A stretch of 64,000 nucleotides of DNA from Bradyrhizobium liaoningense (lineage in GTDB: Bacteria; Pseudomonadota; Alphaproteobacteria; Rhizobiales; Xanthobacteraceae). The stretch spans positions 434,001 through 498,000 of the forward strand of contig NZ_JAFCJS010000005.1 in NCBI RefSeq assembly GCF_018130825.1, in the 5' to 3' direction. Position numbers and translations under genes: made by a program. The notes beneath the pieces were generated by a model. It was not told the DNA's origin. It made no database searches and worked only from the letters and a program-made list of their open reading frames with translations. The stretch's first letter is position 1, and the number at the start of each line of letters is the position of its first letter. Positions 38,135-49,430 of the stretch are shown one piece after another.

Positions 38135-38596
38135 CTATGCGTTTGGCTGAGGGACCGACTTCCACTTCGCCCGCTTGATCGTCCCGGAGAAGGTGAACAG
38201 AAGGCGCTCGCCGGCGGTCATCTGCCCGCGCAGGAAGATCAGCGACTTGCCGGCGCGGGTGACCTCGCCGGTGCACTCGATCAGCTCGCCCTCATGTCCC
38301 GCATCGAGGAATTCGCAGGCGAAATTGACCGTCACGCCTTTGCCGTTCAGCGCGTGGCGGCCGATCGCGAACAGGCTGTAATCGGCAAAGGCCATGAAGC
38401 AGCCGCCATGGACGTTCCCGGAGCCGTTCAGGTGCTTCTTTTCGACCCGGAAGGCGCAACGGACGCTGCCGTCCGCCTCCAGGCGGTGCCAGAAGGGGCC
38501 GATATGGTTCTCAAAGCTGTCGCGAATCCAGGTCTGCCAGCCCGCAAATTCCCCCTCGGTCGCGACATGCAGCTCGGGGCGGGGCGAAGCGGCCAT
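38135..38596 (-). CDS. PaaI-type hotdog thioesterase
   Basis: About 153 residues, a single hotdog domain. The PaaI/YdiI signature reads NVHGGCFMAFADYSLFAIGR, with HGG followed by the acidic AD helix. Further strands are VTVNFACEFLDAGHEGELIECTGEV and LIFLRGQMTAG. It probably hydrolyses acyl-CoA thioesters. The ATG at 38596 is preferred to the in-frame TTG at 38614, but neither has a strong ribosome-binding site. It is divergent from purL. Confidence 0.85.
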   Translation of the reverse strand: MAASPRPELHVATEGEFAGWQTWIRDSFENHIGPFWHRLEADGSVRCAFRVEKKHLNGSGNVHGGCFMAFADYSLFAIGRHALNGKGVTVNFACEFLDAGHEGELIECTGEVTRAGKSLIFLRGQMTAGERLLFTFSGTIKRAKWKSVPQPNA

Positions 38597-38797
38597 TTTG
38601 GTCAATTCGTGCAAGGAAATGGGCCTTCAATTACGAGTGTTTTGCCCTTAAATCCGATCCGTCCGCGCCGTGCAATTCCCGTTCCCGCCGACCCCGCCTG
38701 CAAAACGTGGGACAGCGGGAAAATGGGCCATAAAGGGCTTTTCCAAGGCCCCCGATATTCCTAAGAACGGCCAAACGCCGCCGAAAGCCCCGAATCC

Positions 38798-41008
<2,211 letters not shown>

Positions 41009-41029
41009 GGCGCCGCCGCGAACTCAGTG

Positions 41030-41116
41030 CCGTAGCCCGGATGAGCGAAGCGTCATCCGGGACCACTGTTGCTTGAAGCACGACCCCGGATATCGCTTCG
41101 CTCATCCGGGCTACGG
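41030..41116. repeat. Palindromic repeat, CGTAGCCCGGATG family, copy 2
   Basis: CCGTAGCCCGGATGAGCGAAGCG at the left and its complement CGCTTCGCTCATCCGGGCTACGG at the right enclose a smaller pairing GTCATCCGGGA / CCCCGGATA. It lies between the convergent purL and acyltransferase genes and might act as a terminator-like hairpin. Confidence 0.9.
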
Positions 41117-41142
41117 ACCTCGCCGTGACGAGAGGCCGTGCC

Positions 41143-42333
41143 TCACAACACGCGTGTCGCGCCCGGGATCTGCCGCAGCGCTCGCGTCAGCGCCCAGCTC
41201 GCCGCGACTGTCAGTACAAACCCGATCGTGGCCTTGACGATCGCCGGCAGGTCATAGTCGAACAGCCAGTATTGCAGCCACAGTGCGATCGGATAGTGCA
41301 CCAGGAACATGCCGTACGCGTCGCTCTGCATTGGATCGAGCAGCTTGGCTGAACCTGATTGCTTGAACCGCTGGAAAAAGGCCAGGATCAGAAACATGAT
41401 GGCGACGCTGAAGACAGCGAAGCAGATGGCATAGAGCCCCTCATACCAGTTCGGCAACGGCGAGGGATTTCCCAGTATTTCGCGCTTGATGAAGATCAGC
41501 ACCCACAACAGGCAATACGGGACGATCGCCAGGACCATCCAGTCCCAGCTGACCTTCGCCATCCGGCCGTCTGCCGCGAGCAATCCGCGATCCATATTCG
41601 CAAGGCCGATGCCGGCGCCGAAAAAGAAGTAGCTCGCATAGAGCATCACGCGCCCATGCTGCACCGAGAACGGCCCGAACTCGAACCAGTTGCTTGGTCC
41701 ATAACGCATCAGCCCGGGAACATAGAACGCTGCCGTGACGGCGAGCATGACCGCGAAGAACGCCTCGGGCCGGCGGCGGCCGTACAGCGAGAGGCGATTG
41801 ATCGGATCGAGCAGATTGGGCGATAGCCGGTGCAGGAGGCAGGCAATCAGGTCGAAGGCGAACAAGACCCAGAGAAACCAGATCGGCCCGCTCGGCCACG
41901 GGCCCTTCGTGATCATATTCCAATAGTATTCCGAAAAGCCGATCTCGGGATGGTGTCGCAGTGAGATGGCGTAATAGGCGAGCGGAATGATCGTGAAGGC
42001 GCAGATCACGAATGGCAGCGCGAGCCGAAGCAGACGATCCTGCAAATAGTTCAGCGGTCCCTTCCGGGCGATACCAGACCAGGCGAACAGTCCCGACAGG
42101 AAAAAGAACATCGCCATGAAGAAACTGTCGGTGGCGAGCACGATCATGTCGAAGCCGAAGAAGTACTTCGGATCGGTATGACCGAAATAAGTATAGGGGA
42201 TCACCGCGTGATGCAGCAGCACTACCAGGGTGAGGAAGGTGCGGGCGCGATCAATCGCCAAATTGCGCGCCTTGCTCTTCGGCGCGGCATGCACCTCTGC
42301 GCCGATCGTCGCTGACTGTGACATCGTCATCAT
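41143..42333 (-). CDS. Acyltransferase family 3 membrane protein
   Basis: A 396-residue protein with about ten transmembrane segments. The family N-terminus NLAIDRARTFLTLVVLLHHAVIPYTYFG contains the catalytic-type His of the R-x10-H motif, followed by AMFFFLSGLFAW and YLQDRLLRLALPFVICAF. Acyltransferase-3 proteins O-acylate surface glycans or lipids. The C-terminus (DAYGMFLVHYPIALWLQYWLF) is typical. GC appears lower than in neighbours, as in some transferred genes. No polysaccharide cluster surrounds it, so the acceptor is unknown. Confidence 0.88.
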   Translation of the reverse strand: MMTMSQSATIGAEVHAAPKSKARNLAIDRARTFLTLVVLLHHAVIPYTYFGHTDPKYFFGFDMIVLATDSFFMAMFFFLSGLFAWSGIARKGPLNYLQDRLLRLALPFVICAFTIIPLAYYAISLRHHPEIGFSEYYWNMITKGPWPSGPIWFLWVLFAFDLIACLLHRLSPNLLDPINRLSLYGRRRPEAFFAVMLAVTAAFYVPGLMRYGPSNWFEFGPFSVQHGRVMLYASYFFFGAGIGLANMDRGLLAADGRMAKVSWDWMVLAIVPYCLLWVLIFIKREILGNPSPLPNWYEGLYAICFAVFSVAIMFLILAFFQRFKQSGSAKLLDPMQSDAYGMFLVHYPIALWLQYWLFDYDLPAIVKATIGFVLTVAASWALTRALRQIPGATRVL

Positions 42334-42505
42334 GGCCGCCCCGGTCGCTCCTGTCCGGCCAGACTGTGCCGCCGGGAACTCGATTCAGCAAGGGAAGTTT
42401 GGCCACGCCACCCGTGGGCACCGTCAGGAACCAGTTCCGCGGAACGAGGTTAGCATCTGCGAAAGTCGAGGACCGCAACGGGCGGCACCAATTTCGGAGC
42501 TGGTG

Positions 42506-42679
42506 ATGACGATCCTGAAATGGGCACTGATCTTCTTGCTGGTCTCGATCGTCGCCGGCGTGTTCGGCTTCACCGGCATCTCGGCCGCCTCAGCCGATAT
42601 CGCCCGCTTCCTGTTCTACGTCTTCGTCGTGATCTTCCTGGCGCTGCTGATATTGGGGCTGACCATCTTCAGGGCGTAG
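42506..42679 (+). CDS. DUF1328 small membrane protein (YtjA family)
   Basis: A 57-residue protein, MTILKWALIFLLVSIVAGVFGFTGI... with two hydrophobic helices joined by SAASADIARFL, diagnostic of DUF1328. GGAG precedes the ATG, which lies inside a longer open frame that does not look coding. These proteins are stress-associated in some bacteria but the function is unknown. Confidence 0.88.
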   Translation: MTILKWALIFLLVSIVAGVFGFTGISAASADIARFLFYVFVVIFLALLILGLTIFRA

Positions 42680-42722
42680 CGGGGAAGCCGCTCGACCGGG
42701 CCGGCTCGTAAGGCGCAGGTCC

Positions 42723-43838
42723 TCAATTACGAGCGAACGCCCTTACGCGAGCAAGCAACTCCGCCAGAAACTCATCGGGACGGTTGAACGGGAGAAAATG
42801 ATCGCCGCCGCGAATCCAGACAAATTCCTTATGCGGGGCGATGATCTGACTGAAATATTGCTCGGCAGGACCGCCGGGCGTCACGCCATCCGCATCGCCC
42901 TCGATGAAGAACATGGGGATTGAGAATTCGAGCCCCATTGAGGCCGTGTCGTGCTGGACCATCGGACCATCCGGTCCGGTCAGATATTTGGTGGAGAAGG
43001 CGACGCCCTTGCGCCAATTGTACCAATCGAGCAGCGAGAAATCCGGCATGAATCGGGGCGGGATCTGGCCGGCAAGCTGGATGCGATCGACGGGAAGGGC
43101 CAGCGCGCGGCTCCACTTTTCGGCGATCAGGCGGTTCTCCTCGCTCATGATCGGCCGCGCAGCGATCGGTGCCAACTCCGCCAGCGCCTCGTTGTTGCCG
43201 GTCGACGCCGCCAGCGCTTGCAGGCGCGCAATCTTGAGCTCGAAAGCCTTCTCGAAGGTCGTCCTGCCAACGACCTGGCCTGTGCCGACATAGGCCCAGA
43301 ACAGATCGGGGCGTTGCTTCGCCATGTGAATGCCCAGGAATGAGCCCCAGGAGTGCCCGACCAGGACAATCCTGTCCTTGTGCAAATGCGCGCGCAGATA
43401 TTCGGCCAGCTCGACGCCGTCCTGCGTCATTCGCTCCAAGGTCATAGTTGGAGCGAGCGTATCTTCCCCAGCCGCACCATAAGTGCGGCCGGTACCGCGC
43501 TGGTCCCATTGCACAACAGTGAAATGCTTTTCCCAGGAGCGCCAGCCCGACGAGACGGGCAAGGTAGTGCCTCCGGGCCCGCCATGGACGAACAGAAGAA
43601 CCGGGTTATCCCGATCCTCGCCGCGGATTTCAATCCATTGCCTGATGCCGCCGATATCGACGAACCGTCCCTCCTGCACCCCGTTGGGAGAGCGGATGGC
43701 GAGAGTTTCCGCAGCAAGATGCTGGCGATAGGCGCGAAACCCGAGCCCGGCAGCGGTCACCGCAATGGCGACGCCGGCTGCCCCGAGCAACGAGATTGCA
43801 ATCAGTCTTCCGGCCTTGCGCGGCATTGATAGCAGCAT
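42723..43838 (-). CDS. Alpha/beta hydrolase, proline-iminopeptidase-like, membrane-anchored
   Basis: A 371-residue protein. An N-terminal hydrophobic segment (LIAISLLGAAGVAIAVTAAGLGF) anchors or exports it. The hydrolase domain has PVLLFVHGGPGGTTLP (oxyanion hole), VQWDQRGTGRTYG, the nucleophile elbow VGHSWGSFLG and a C-terminal GGDHFLPFNRPDEF giving the catalytic His; the Asp is probably in FIEGDADGVTP. The HGGPGG/DQRG pattern is characteristic of prolyl aminopeptidases and related esterases. The substrate is not known. Confidence 0.85.
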   Translation of the reverse strand: MLLSMPRKAGRLIAISLLGAAGVAIAVTAAGLGFRAYRQHLAAETLAIRSPNGVQEGRFVDIGGIRQWIEIRGEDRDNPVLLFVHGGPGGTTLPVSSGWRSWEKHFTVVQWDQRGTGRTYGAAGEDTLAPTMTLERMTQDGVELAEYLRAHLHKDRIVLVGHSWGSFLGIHMAKQRPDLFWAYVGTGQVVGRTTFEKAFELKIARLQALAASTGNNEALAELAPIAARPIMSEENRLIAEKWSRALALPVDRIQLAGQIPPRFMPDFSLLDWYNWRKGVAFSTKYLTGPDGPMVQHDTASMGLEFSIPMFFIEGDADGVTPGGPAEQYFSQIIAPHKEFVWIRGGDHFLPFNRPDEFLAELLARVRAFARN

Positions 43839-43890
43839 CGACTGAGAGGGAGTGATCCATGATCTCCCCCGGCGTCAGAGCGCCCTGGAC

Positions 43891-44250
43891 CTAGCCCACT
43901 TCCTCGATCTTCACCTTGTCCGGATAAAAGGCGAGATGGCCGGTAATCTCGGTCATGGCGGGGAAGGGCGTCTCGTAGGTCCAGATCGCATTGTCGAGCG
44001 TCTTGCCGTCGGCCTTGACGCTGTAATAGCTCGCATCCCCCTTGTAGGGGCAATGGGTGACGCGGTCGGTGCGCTCCAGGAGGGCCATGTTGGCGTCCTC
44101 CCGCGGCACATATTGCACCGCCGGATATTTGGCCTCCTTTAGGGTCAGCGCCTTGCTGGTCTCGGCGATCACGATGTCGCCCGCCGTGATACGGACGCGC
44201 CGCGGGTTCGGGGTGATGGTGATGGGGTGGTCCGGCCCTGGAAGCTTCAT
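43891..44250 (-). CDS. DUF427 domain protein
   Basis: A 119-residue single-domain protein: RRVRITAGDIVIAETSKALTLKEAKYPAVQYVP, then THCPYKGDASYYSVKADGKTLDNAIWTYETPFPAM and HLAFYPDKVKIEEV. The CPYKG...YY and WxYExP features are hallmarks of DUF427. No biochemical function is established to my knowledge. An AAAGGG box precedes its start. Confidence 0.9.
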   Translation of the reverse strand: MKLPGPDHPITITPNPRRVRITAGDIVIAETSKALTLKEAKYPAVQYVPREDANMALLERTDRVTHCPYKGDASYYSVKADGKTLDNAIWTYETPFPAMTEITGHLAFYPDKVKIEEVG

Positions 44251-44448
44251 GATTTCACGCCCTTTCGATCAATCTGCCGCGCGCGGCACTTTGTCGTGCC
44301 TTTGTCCCGATGCGATCAGGGATATAGTGCCGGAAAGCGTGACGTAGAAGGCCGTTCACGCTAAGTTTGGCCCGCCGGCCCCGGGGACCCCGGCGAGCGA
44401 TTCGATGACGAGGCTGCCATTGCAGCCGAGATAAGGAGCTAGACCCGA

Positions 44449-44685
44449 ATGCCCATGGACGCCCACGATATCGAGGCGATGATCAAGGCAGCGATCCCCG
44501 ATGCCGAGGTGACCATCCGCGACCTCGCCGGCGACGGCGATCACTATGCCGCGACCGTGATCTCGGAATCCTTCCGCGGCAAGTCCCGCGTCCAGCAGCA
44601 CCAGATCGTCTATCAGTCCCTGCGCGGCCAGATGGGCGGCGTCCTGCATGCGCTGGCGCTGCAAACCGGGGTGCCGGGCACCTGA
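44449..44685 (+). CDS. BolA family protein
   Basis: A 78-residue BolA/YrbA-type protein (MPMDAHDIEAMIKAAIPDAEVTIRDLAGDGDHYAATVISESFRGKSRVQQHQIVYQSLRGQMGG) with the conserved HQIVY segment whose histidine contributes to the [2Fe-2S] site shared with CGFS glutaredoxins. AAGGAG lies 10 bases upstream. Its partner grxD lies in the same orientation 3.8 kb downstream, with three unrelated genes between. Confidence 0.93.
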   Translation: MPMDAHDIEAMIKAAIPDAEVTIRDLAGDGDHYAATVISESFRGKSRVQQHQIVYQSLRGQMGGVLHALALQTGVPGT

Positions 44686-44708
44686 GCTGACCAGCGCGAC
44701 GGGAGACG

Positions 44709-45905
44709 ATGATGGCTGCTGAGCATTCGCGCGGCGCGATGTTTCGCGTCATCACGCCGAACCAGCCCAGTCGCGTCACCAATGCCGAGCTGTTCTTCGA
44801 CCTCGTCTTCGTCTTCGCCGTCACGCAGGTGTCGCACACGCTGCTGCACCATTTCACCCCGCTCGGCGCGGTGCACGTCACGGTGCTGTTTCTCGCGGTG
44901 TGGTGGGTGTGGGTCTACACCGCCTGGGTCACCAACTGGCTCAATCCGGATCTGACGCCGGTCCGCATCCTGATCTTCCTGATGATGCTTGGCGGCCTCG
45001 TGCTGTCGACGACCATCCCGACCGCCTTCGAGGGGCGCGGCCTGTGGTTCGCGATCGCCTATGCGACCATGCAAGTCGGGCGCACCGCGTTTTGGCTGTT
45101 CGCGACCCCGCGCCATCGCACGGCGGTGCGGCACAACGCGATCCGCATCCTGACGTGGCTCTCGATCTCGGCGGTGTTGTGGATCGCGGGCGGTCTTTCC
45201 GAGGGAGAGACCCGGCTATGGCTGTGGATCGCGGCGGTCACCTGGGAGTATGTCTCGCCCGCGGTCCGGTTCTGGGTCCCGAAGCTGGGATTCTCGTCGG
45301 TCGAGGCCTGGGCGGTCGAAGGCAACCACATGGCCGAGCGTTGCGCCGGCTTCATCATCATCGCGCTCGGCGAGGCCATCGTCGTCAATGGCGCGACCTT
45401 TGCGGAGCTGGAGTGGACCGCCGACAACATCCTCGCCTTCGTCTCGGCGCTGGTCGGCAGCATCGCGATGTGGTGGGTCTATTTCCACAAGGGCGCCGAG
45501 GCCGGCTCCGAGCGGATCTCGAAATCCACCGAATCCGGCCGGCTGGCGCGGCTCGCCTACACCTATCTGCACATGCCGATCGTCGCCGGCATCATCCTCA
45601 CCGCGGTCTCGGACGAGCTGGTGCTGAAGCATCCGACCGGCCATTCCGATTTCAGGACGATCGTGAGCACGATCGGCGGCCCCCTGGTGTTCCTGGTCGG
45701 CACCATCCTGTTCAAGCATTCGATCCGCGGCTTCCTCCAGCTCTCGCACGGCATCGGCATCATCCTGCTGCTGGTGCTGTGGTGGTTTGCAGCCGATCTG
45801 TCGCCGCTCTGGCTCTCGGTCGCGACCAGCGTGGTCTTGATCGTGGTGGCGGTGTGGGAGTCGGTGTCGCTGGGATCGAAGGCGGAGGAGGCCGGGGAGC
45901 ATTGA
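44709..45905 (+). CDS. Low temperature requirement protein A (LtrA family)
   Basis: A 398-residue inner-membrane protein with about 11 hydrophobic segments. The LtrA signatures are clear: RVTNAELFFDLVFVFAVTQVSHTLL at the N-terminus and EGNHMAERCAGFIIIALGEAIVV in the middle. Its function is unclear; family members were linked to cold growth in Listeria. Two in-frame ATGs follow GGGAG. It is convergent with egtD. Confidence 0.92.
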   Translation: MMAAEHSRGAMFRVITPNQPSRVTNAELFFDLVFVFAVTQVSHTLLHHFTPLGAVHVTVLFLAVWWVWVYTAWVTNWLNPDLTPVRILIFLMMLGGLVLSTTIPTAFEGRGLWFAIAYATMQVGRTAFWLFATPRHRTAVRHNAIRILTWLSISAVLWIAGGLSEGETRLWLWIAAVTWEYVSPAVRFWVPKLGFSSVEAWAVEGNHMAERCAGFIIIALGEAIVVNGATFAELEWTADNILAFVSALVGSIAMWWVYFHKGAEAGSERISKSTESGRLARLAYTYLHMPIVAGIILTAVSDELVLKHPTGHSDFRTIVSTIGGPLVFLVGTILFKHSIRGFLQLSHGIGIILLLVLWWFAADLSPLWLSVATSVVLIVVAVWESVSLGSKAEEAGEH

Positions 45906-45918
45906 GCTCCCGGCGCTC

Positions 45919-46890
45919 TTACTCCGCGACCTCCAGTGCGTGCACCGAGAACATCTTTGCCGCGTCCGTCCAGCTCTCGCGCACGCGCCAGCCGGCGCCC
46001 TGCGCCAGCGCAGCAAAACGCTCGAGGCTGTATTTGTAGCTGTTCTCGGTATGAATGCTCTCGCCCGGCTTGAACGAGAAGCTGGTGCCGAGCAGGCGCA
46101 CGGTCTGGCTCTTCCTGCTGATCAGGTGCATCTCGATGCGGTGCCGCACGCGATTGTAGATCGCGCGATGGGTGAAGGCGGACAGGTCGAAATTGCCGCC
46201 CAGCTCGCGGTTGATGCGCACCAGGACATTGAGGTTGAAGCGCGCGGTGACGCCGGCTGCATCGTTGTAGGCATCGTGCAGCACGCGCTCGTCCTTTTCG
46301 AGGTCGGCGCCGATGATCATCTGCGCGCCTCGGCCGAGAATTGCGCGCGCGCTCTTCAGGAAGGCCTGCGCTTCATGCGGCTCGAAATTGCCGATGGTCG
46401 AGCCCGGGAAGAAGCCGACCTTGGGCATCGATGCCACCGCCTTCGGCAGCTCGAACGGCGTGGTGAAGTCGGCGGCGACCGGATAGATGCCGAGCGAGGG
46501 GAAATCCCGCTTCAGGCCGTTTGCCTGCGCGTTGAGGAAATCGCCGGAGATATCGACGGGGACATAGGCCGCGAACTTGCAGTGGCTCAGCAGCAGGCGG
46601 ACCTTCGTGGTCGCACCGGCGCCGAACTCGACCAGCGCCGCATGCTCCGGGATGATCTTCGCGATCTCGCGGCCACGCTCCCTCAGGATCGAGAGCTCGG
46701 TGCGGGTCGGATAATATTCCGGCAGCTTGGTGATCGCCTCGAACAGCTCCGAGCCGGTCGCGTCATAGAAATATTTCGGCGACAGCTTCTTCGGCTGCTG
46801 CGAGAGGTCCTCGATGGCCTCGCGGGCGAAAGCGGTGGTCTGCTCGTCGGGGAGATGGGCTTCGGCCAAAGCGCTGGCGTGCACATTCAT
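45919..46890 (-). CDS. egtD: L-histidine N(alpha)-methyltransferase (EgtD)
   Basis: A 323-residue SAM-dependent enzyme that trimethylates histidine to hercynine in ergothioneine synthesis. Visible: LSPKYFYDATGSELFEAITKLPEYYPTRTE (the family's N-terminal signature), VEFGAGATTKVRLLL (SAM site), FFPGSTIGNFEP, and AYNDAAGVTARFN, with the C-terminal SFSFKPGESIHTENSYKY. The ATG at 46890 removes an 11-residue upstream extension. It is 51 bases downstream of egtB. Confidence 0.95.
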   Translation of the reverse strand: MNVHASALAEAHLPDEQTTAFAREAIEDLSQQPKKLSPKYFYDATGSELFEAITKLPEYYPTRTELSILRERGREIAKIIPEHAALVEFGAGATTKVRLLLSHCKFAAYVPVDISGDFLNAQANGLKRDFPSLGIYPVAADFTTPFELPKAVASMPKVGFFPGSTIGNFEPHEAQAFLKSARAILGRGAQMIIGADLEKDERVLHDAYNDAAGVTARFNLNVLVRINRELGGNFDLSAFTHRAIYNRVRHRIEMHLISRKSQTVRLLGTSFSFKPGESIHTENSYKYSLERFAALAQGAGWRVRESWTDAAKMFSVHALEVAE

Positions 46891-46941
46891 GATACTCTCC
46901 TGAACGCGCTGTCCGGCGCGCATCTGTCGTCGGATTAAAGA

Positions 46942-48189
46942 CTAGACGTATTCGGCGAGCCGCAGTCCCGTGAACTGCCAGCGGTGGTGCGGATAGAAGA
47001 AGTTGCGATAAGTGATACGGCTGTGGTCCTCCGGAGTTGCAAGCGAGGAGCCGCGCAGCACGAGCTGGTTGACCATGAACTTCCCGTTGTACTCGCCGAG
47101 CGCGCCTTCGACGGCGCGATAGCCGGGGTAAGGCGAGTAGGAGCTGCGGGTCCACTGCCAGACGATGCCGAAGGCGTCGTTGAGCTGCCTGGTGCGGGCT
47201 GCGATCTCCCATTCCATCTCGGTTGGGAGATGCTTGCCGGCCCAGCGCGCGAACGCATCCGCCTCGTAATAGCTGACATGGCAGACCGGCGCGTCGGGAT
47301 CGACCGGCTTGAGGCCCGCGAGCGTCATCACCTGCCATGCGCCATCGACCTCGCGCCAATATCCCGGGGCCTGCCAGTCTTCCTTGCTGGCCGCGGCAAA
47401 GCCGTCCATCAGCCAAAGCGTTGCCGTCCGGTAGCCGCCGTCGCGCATGAAGGCGAGCCATTCGGCATTGGTGACGAGATTGCGCGCGACCTTGACAGGG
47501 CCGACGAGGGCGCGATGGGCAGGCTTCTCGTTGTCGAAATGGAAGCCGTCATCGAAATGGCCGACGGTGTGGATGCCTTCGTTGAGCGTCAGCCAGTCGT
47601 CGCCGGTACGCGTCGCCGCCGGGAAGCGCCAGTCCGGATCGTAGGCCGGATAGACCGGATTCTGCGCGAAGGCGTGCAGGATGTCGGTGTACATCAATTC
47701 CTGATGCTGCTGCTCGTGGTTGAGTCCGACCTCGACCAGCGGCGCCAGGGCCGCAAGCGTGTCATTGCTTGCTTCGCGGAAGAATTTGACGACGGCAGCA
47801 TCGACATATCTGCGGTAAGCGCCGACCTCGTCTGCGCTCGGACGGGTGATGTCGCCGCGATGGTTGCGGGCATGCCGCGGGCCGGCGCTGACGTAATAGG
47901 AATTGAACAGGAATGCGAAATCGGGGTGAAAGGGCCGGAAGCCGGGGGCGTGCTCGCCGAGCAAAAATTGCTCCCAGAACCAGGTGGTATGGGCCCTGTG
48001 CCATTTCGCAGGGCTCGCATCGGGCATGGACTGGATTTGCTGGTCCTCGGGCGACAGCGGCGCGGCCCGGTGCTCGGTCTCGTTGCGAACCGCGAGAAAC
48101 GCCTCTTCCAGCCGTTGGGCCAGGCTGCCCTCCTCGGAGGACGGTGACGAAAGCGCGGGGGCGGCCGTGGCGGAGGCTGGTTTCGTCAC
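46942..48189 (-). CDS. egtB: Ergothioneine biosynthesis sulfoxide synthase EgtB
   Basis: A 415-residue non-haem iron enzyme linking hercynine to a thiol donor. The N-terminal DinB-like domain has the iron-binding region (WHRAHTTWFWEQFLL, and GLNHEQQHQELMYTDI with HxxxH-type histidines). The C-terminal half is an FGE-sulfatase fold (PVCHVSYYEADAFARWAGKHLPTEMEWEIAAR, then FMVNQLVLRGSSLATPEDHSRITYRNFF). The GTG at 48189 has a GGAG box 6 bases upstream; an in-frame TTG at 48246 is less likely. It forms an operon with egtD. egtA, egtC and egtE are not in the window. Confidence 0.93.
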   Translation of the reverse strand: MTKPASATAAPALSSPSSEEGSLAQRLEEAFLAVRNETEHRAAPLSPEDQQIQSMPDASPAKWHRAHTTWFWEQFLLGEHAPGFRPFHPDFAFLFNSYYVSAGPRHARNHRGDITRPSADEVGAYRRYVDAAVVKFFREASNDTLAALAPLVEVGLNHEQQHQELMYTDILHAFAQNPVYPAYDPDWRFPAATRTGDDWLTLNEGIHTVGHFDDGFHFDNEKPAHRALVGPVKVARNLVTNAEWLAFMRDGGYRTATLWLMDGFAAASKEDWQAPGYWREVDGAWQVMTLAGLKPVDPDAPVCHVSYYEADAFARWAGKHLPTEMEWEIAARTRQLNDAFGIVWQWTRSSYSPYPGYRAVEGALGEYNGKFMVNQLVLRGSSLATPEDHSRITYRNFFYPHHRWQFTGLRLAEYV

Positions 48190-48395
48190 GTTTTTCTCCA
48201 GACAGGACAAGAGAACGTTGTTGGCGTTGCCCGGTTCCAAAACCAAGGTTCGTCCTAGATAGGGGCTCCGTTACGGTATGAAAGTCCTCCCCGGGGATGA
48301 TATTCGTGTCATCATGCAATGGGCCGGCGCTGCCGGGGCCGGCCGCCCAAGGCCAGGAGAAGCCCGGGACAGCGACCGTACGCCGCCATTTTACT

Positions 48396-48423
48396 TTGGA
48401 TGCACAACGGTTTGGGCTACATA
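48396..48423 (+). promoter_or_regulatory. Candidate promoter of grxD
   Basis: TTGGAT, a 16-base spacer and TACATA, directly overlapping TATATA, lie about 80 bases before the grxD start in an AT-rich patch. This is the best promoter-like match in the 312-base region between egtB and grxD; otherwise that region shows nothing recognisable. Confidence 0.35.
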
Positions 48424-48501
48424 TATAGGCAGGTATCGGGTTAAATCGGCTGAGCCGGCCCGAAGCAATTGGTGAGGGCTCTGCCCCAGAAGGACACGGA
48501 T

Positions 48502-48828
<327 letters not shown>

Positions 48829-48832
48829 GGCC

Positions 48833-49384
48833 GTGACCGTACTGTCGCGCCGGATTGGCGGCGCGGAGCTCGACGTCGTCGTTGCCGACATCACGACACT
48901 GAGCGTTGACGCCATCGTCAACGCAGCGAACACGTCGCTCCTTGGCGGGGGCGGCGTGGATGGCGCGATCCATCGTGCGGCCGGGCCCGAGCTTGTCGCC
49001 GAATGCCGGATGCTCCACGGCTGCAAAACGGGCGACGCCAAGATCACCAAAGGCTACCGGCTCAAGGCCACCCATGTGATCCACACCGTCGGGCCGGTCT
49101 GGAACGGCGGGACCCTCGGCGAGGACGACCTGCTGGCCTCCTGCTATCGCCGCGCGATGGAGCTGTGCGGGAAGCACGAGCTGACCTCGGTGGTATTCCC
49201 CGCGATTTCGACCGGCATTTTCCGCTTTCCCGCCGACCGGGCCGCCGATATCGCGGTGCGCACGACCATCGAAGGGCTCGCCGCCGCGCCATCCGTGGCC
49301 CGCGTGGTGTTCTGCTGCTTCGCCGAGCCGAGCGCCAAACTCCATGCCGAGGCGCTGGCGCGATACGGCAGCTCTTGTGCCTGA
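48833..49384 (+). CDS. Macrodomain protein (O-acetyl-ADP-ribose deacetylase, MacroD-type)
   Basis: A 183-residue single macrodomain. Motifs include VDAIVNAANTSLLGGGGVDGAIHRAAG (ADP-ribose-binding loop 1, with the catalytic-type Asn), TKGYRLKATHVIHTVGPVW and FPAISTGIFRFPADRAADIAV (loop 2). MacroD enzymes remove ADP-ribose from acidic residues or deacetylate O-acetyl-ADP-ribose. The GTG start lies 4 bases after the grxD stop, so the two genes are probably cotranscribed. Confidence 0.92.
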   Translation: MTVLSRRIGGAELDVVVADITTLSVDAIVNAANTSLLGGGGVDGAIHRAAGPELVAECRMLHGCKTGDAKITKGYRLKATHVIHTVGPVWNGGTLGEDDLLASCYRRAMELCGKHELTSVVFPAISTGIFRFPADRAADIAVRTTIEGLAAAPSVARVVFCCFAEPSAKLHAEALARYGSSCA

Positions 49385-49430
49385 TGACGCGGTCGGTACA
49401 CTCCGCCGGACCATGTTCCGGGGAGGGGAT

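Noticed and set aside
49344..49430. Longer start for the first serine hydrolase.
   Set aside because: It would overlap the macrodomain gene and put the signal peptide far from the N-terminus; the GGGAGGGG box supports 49431.
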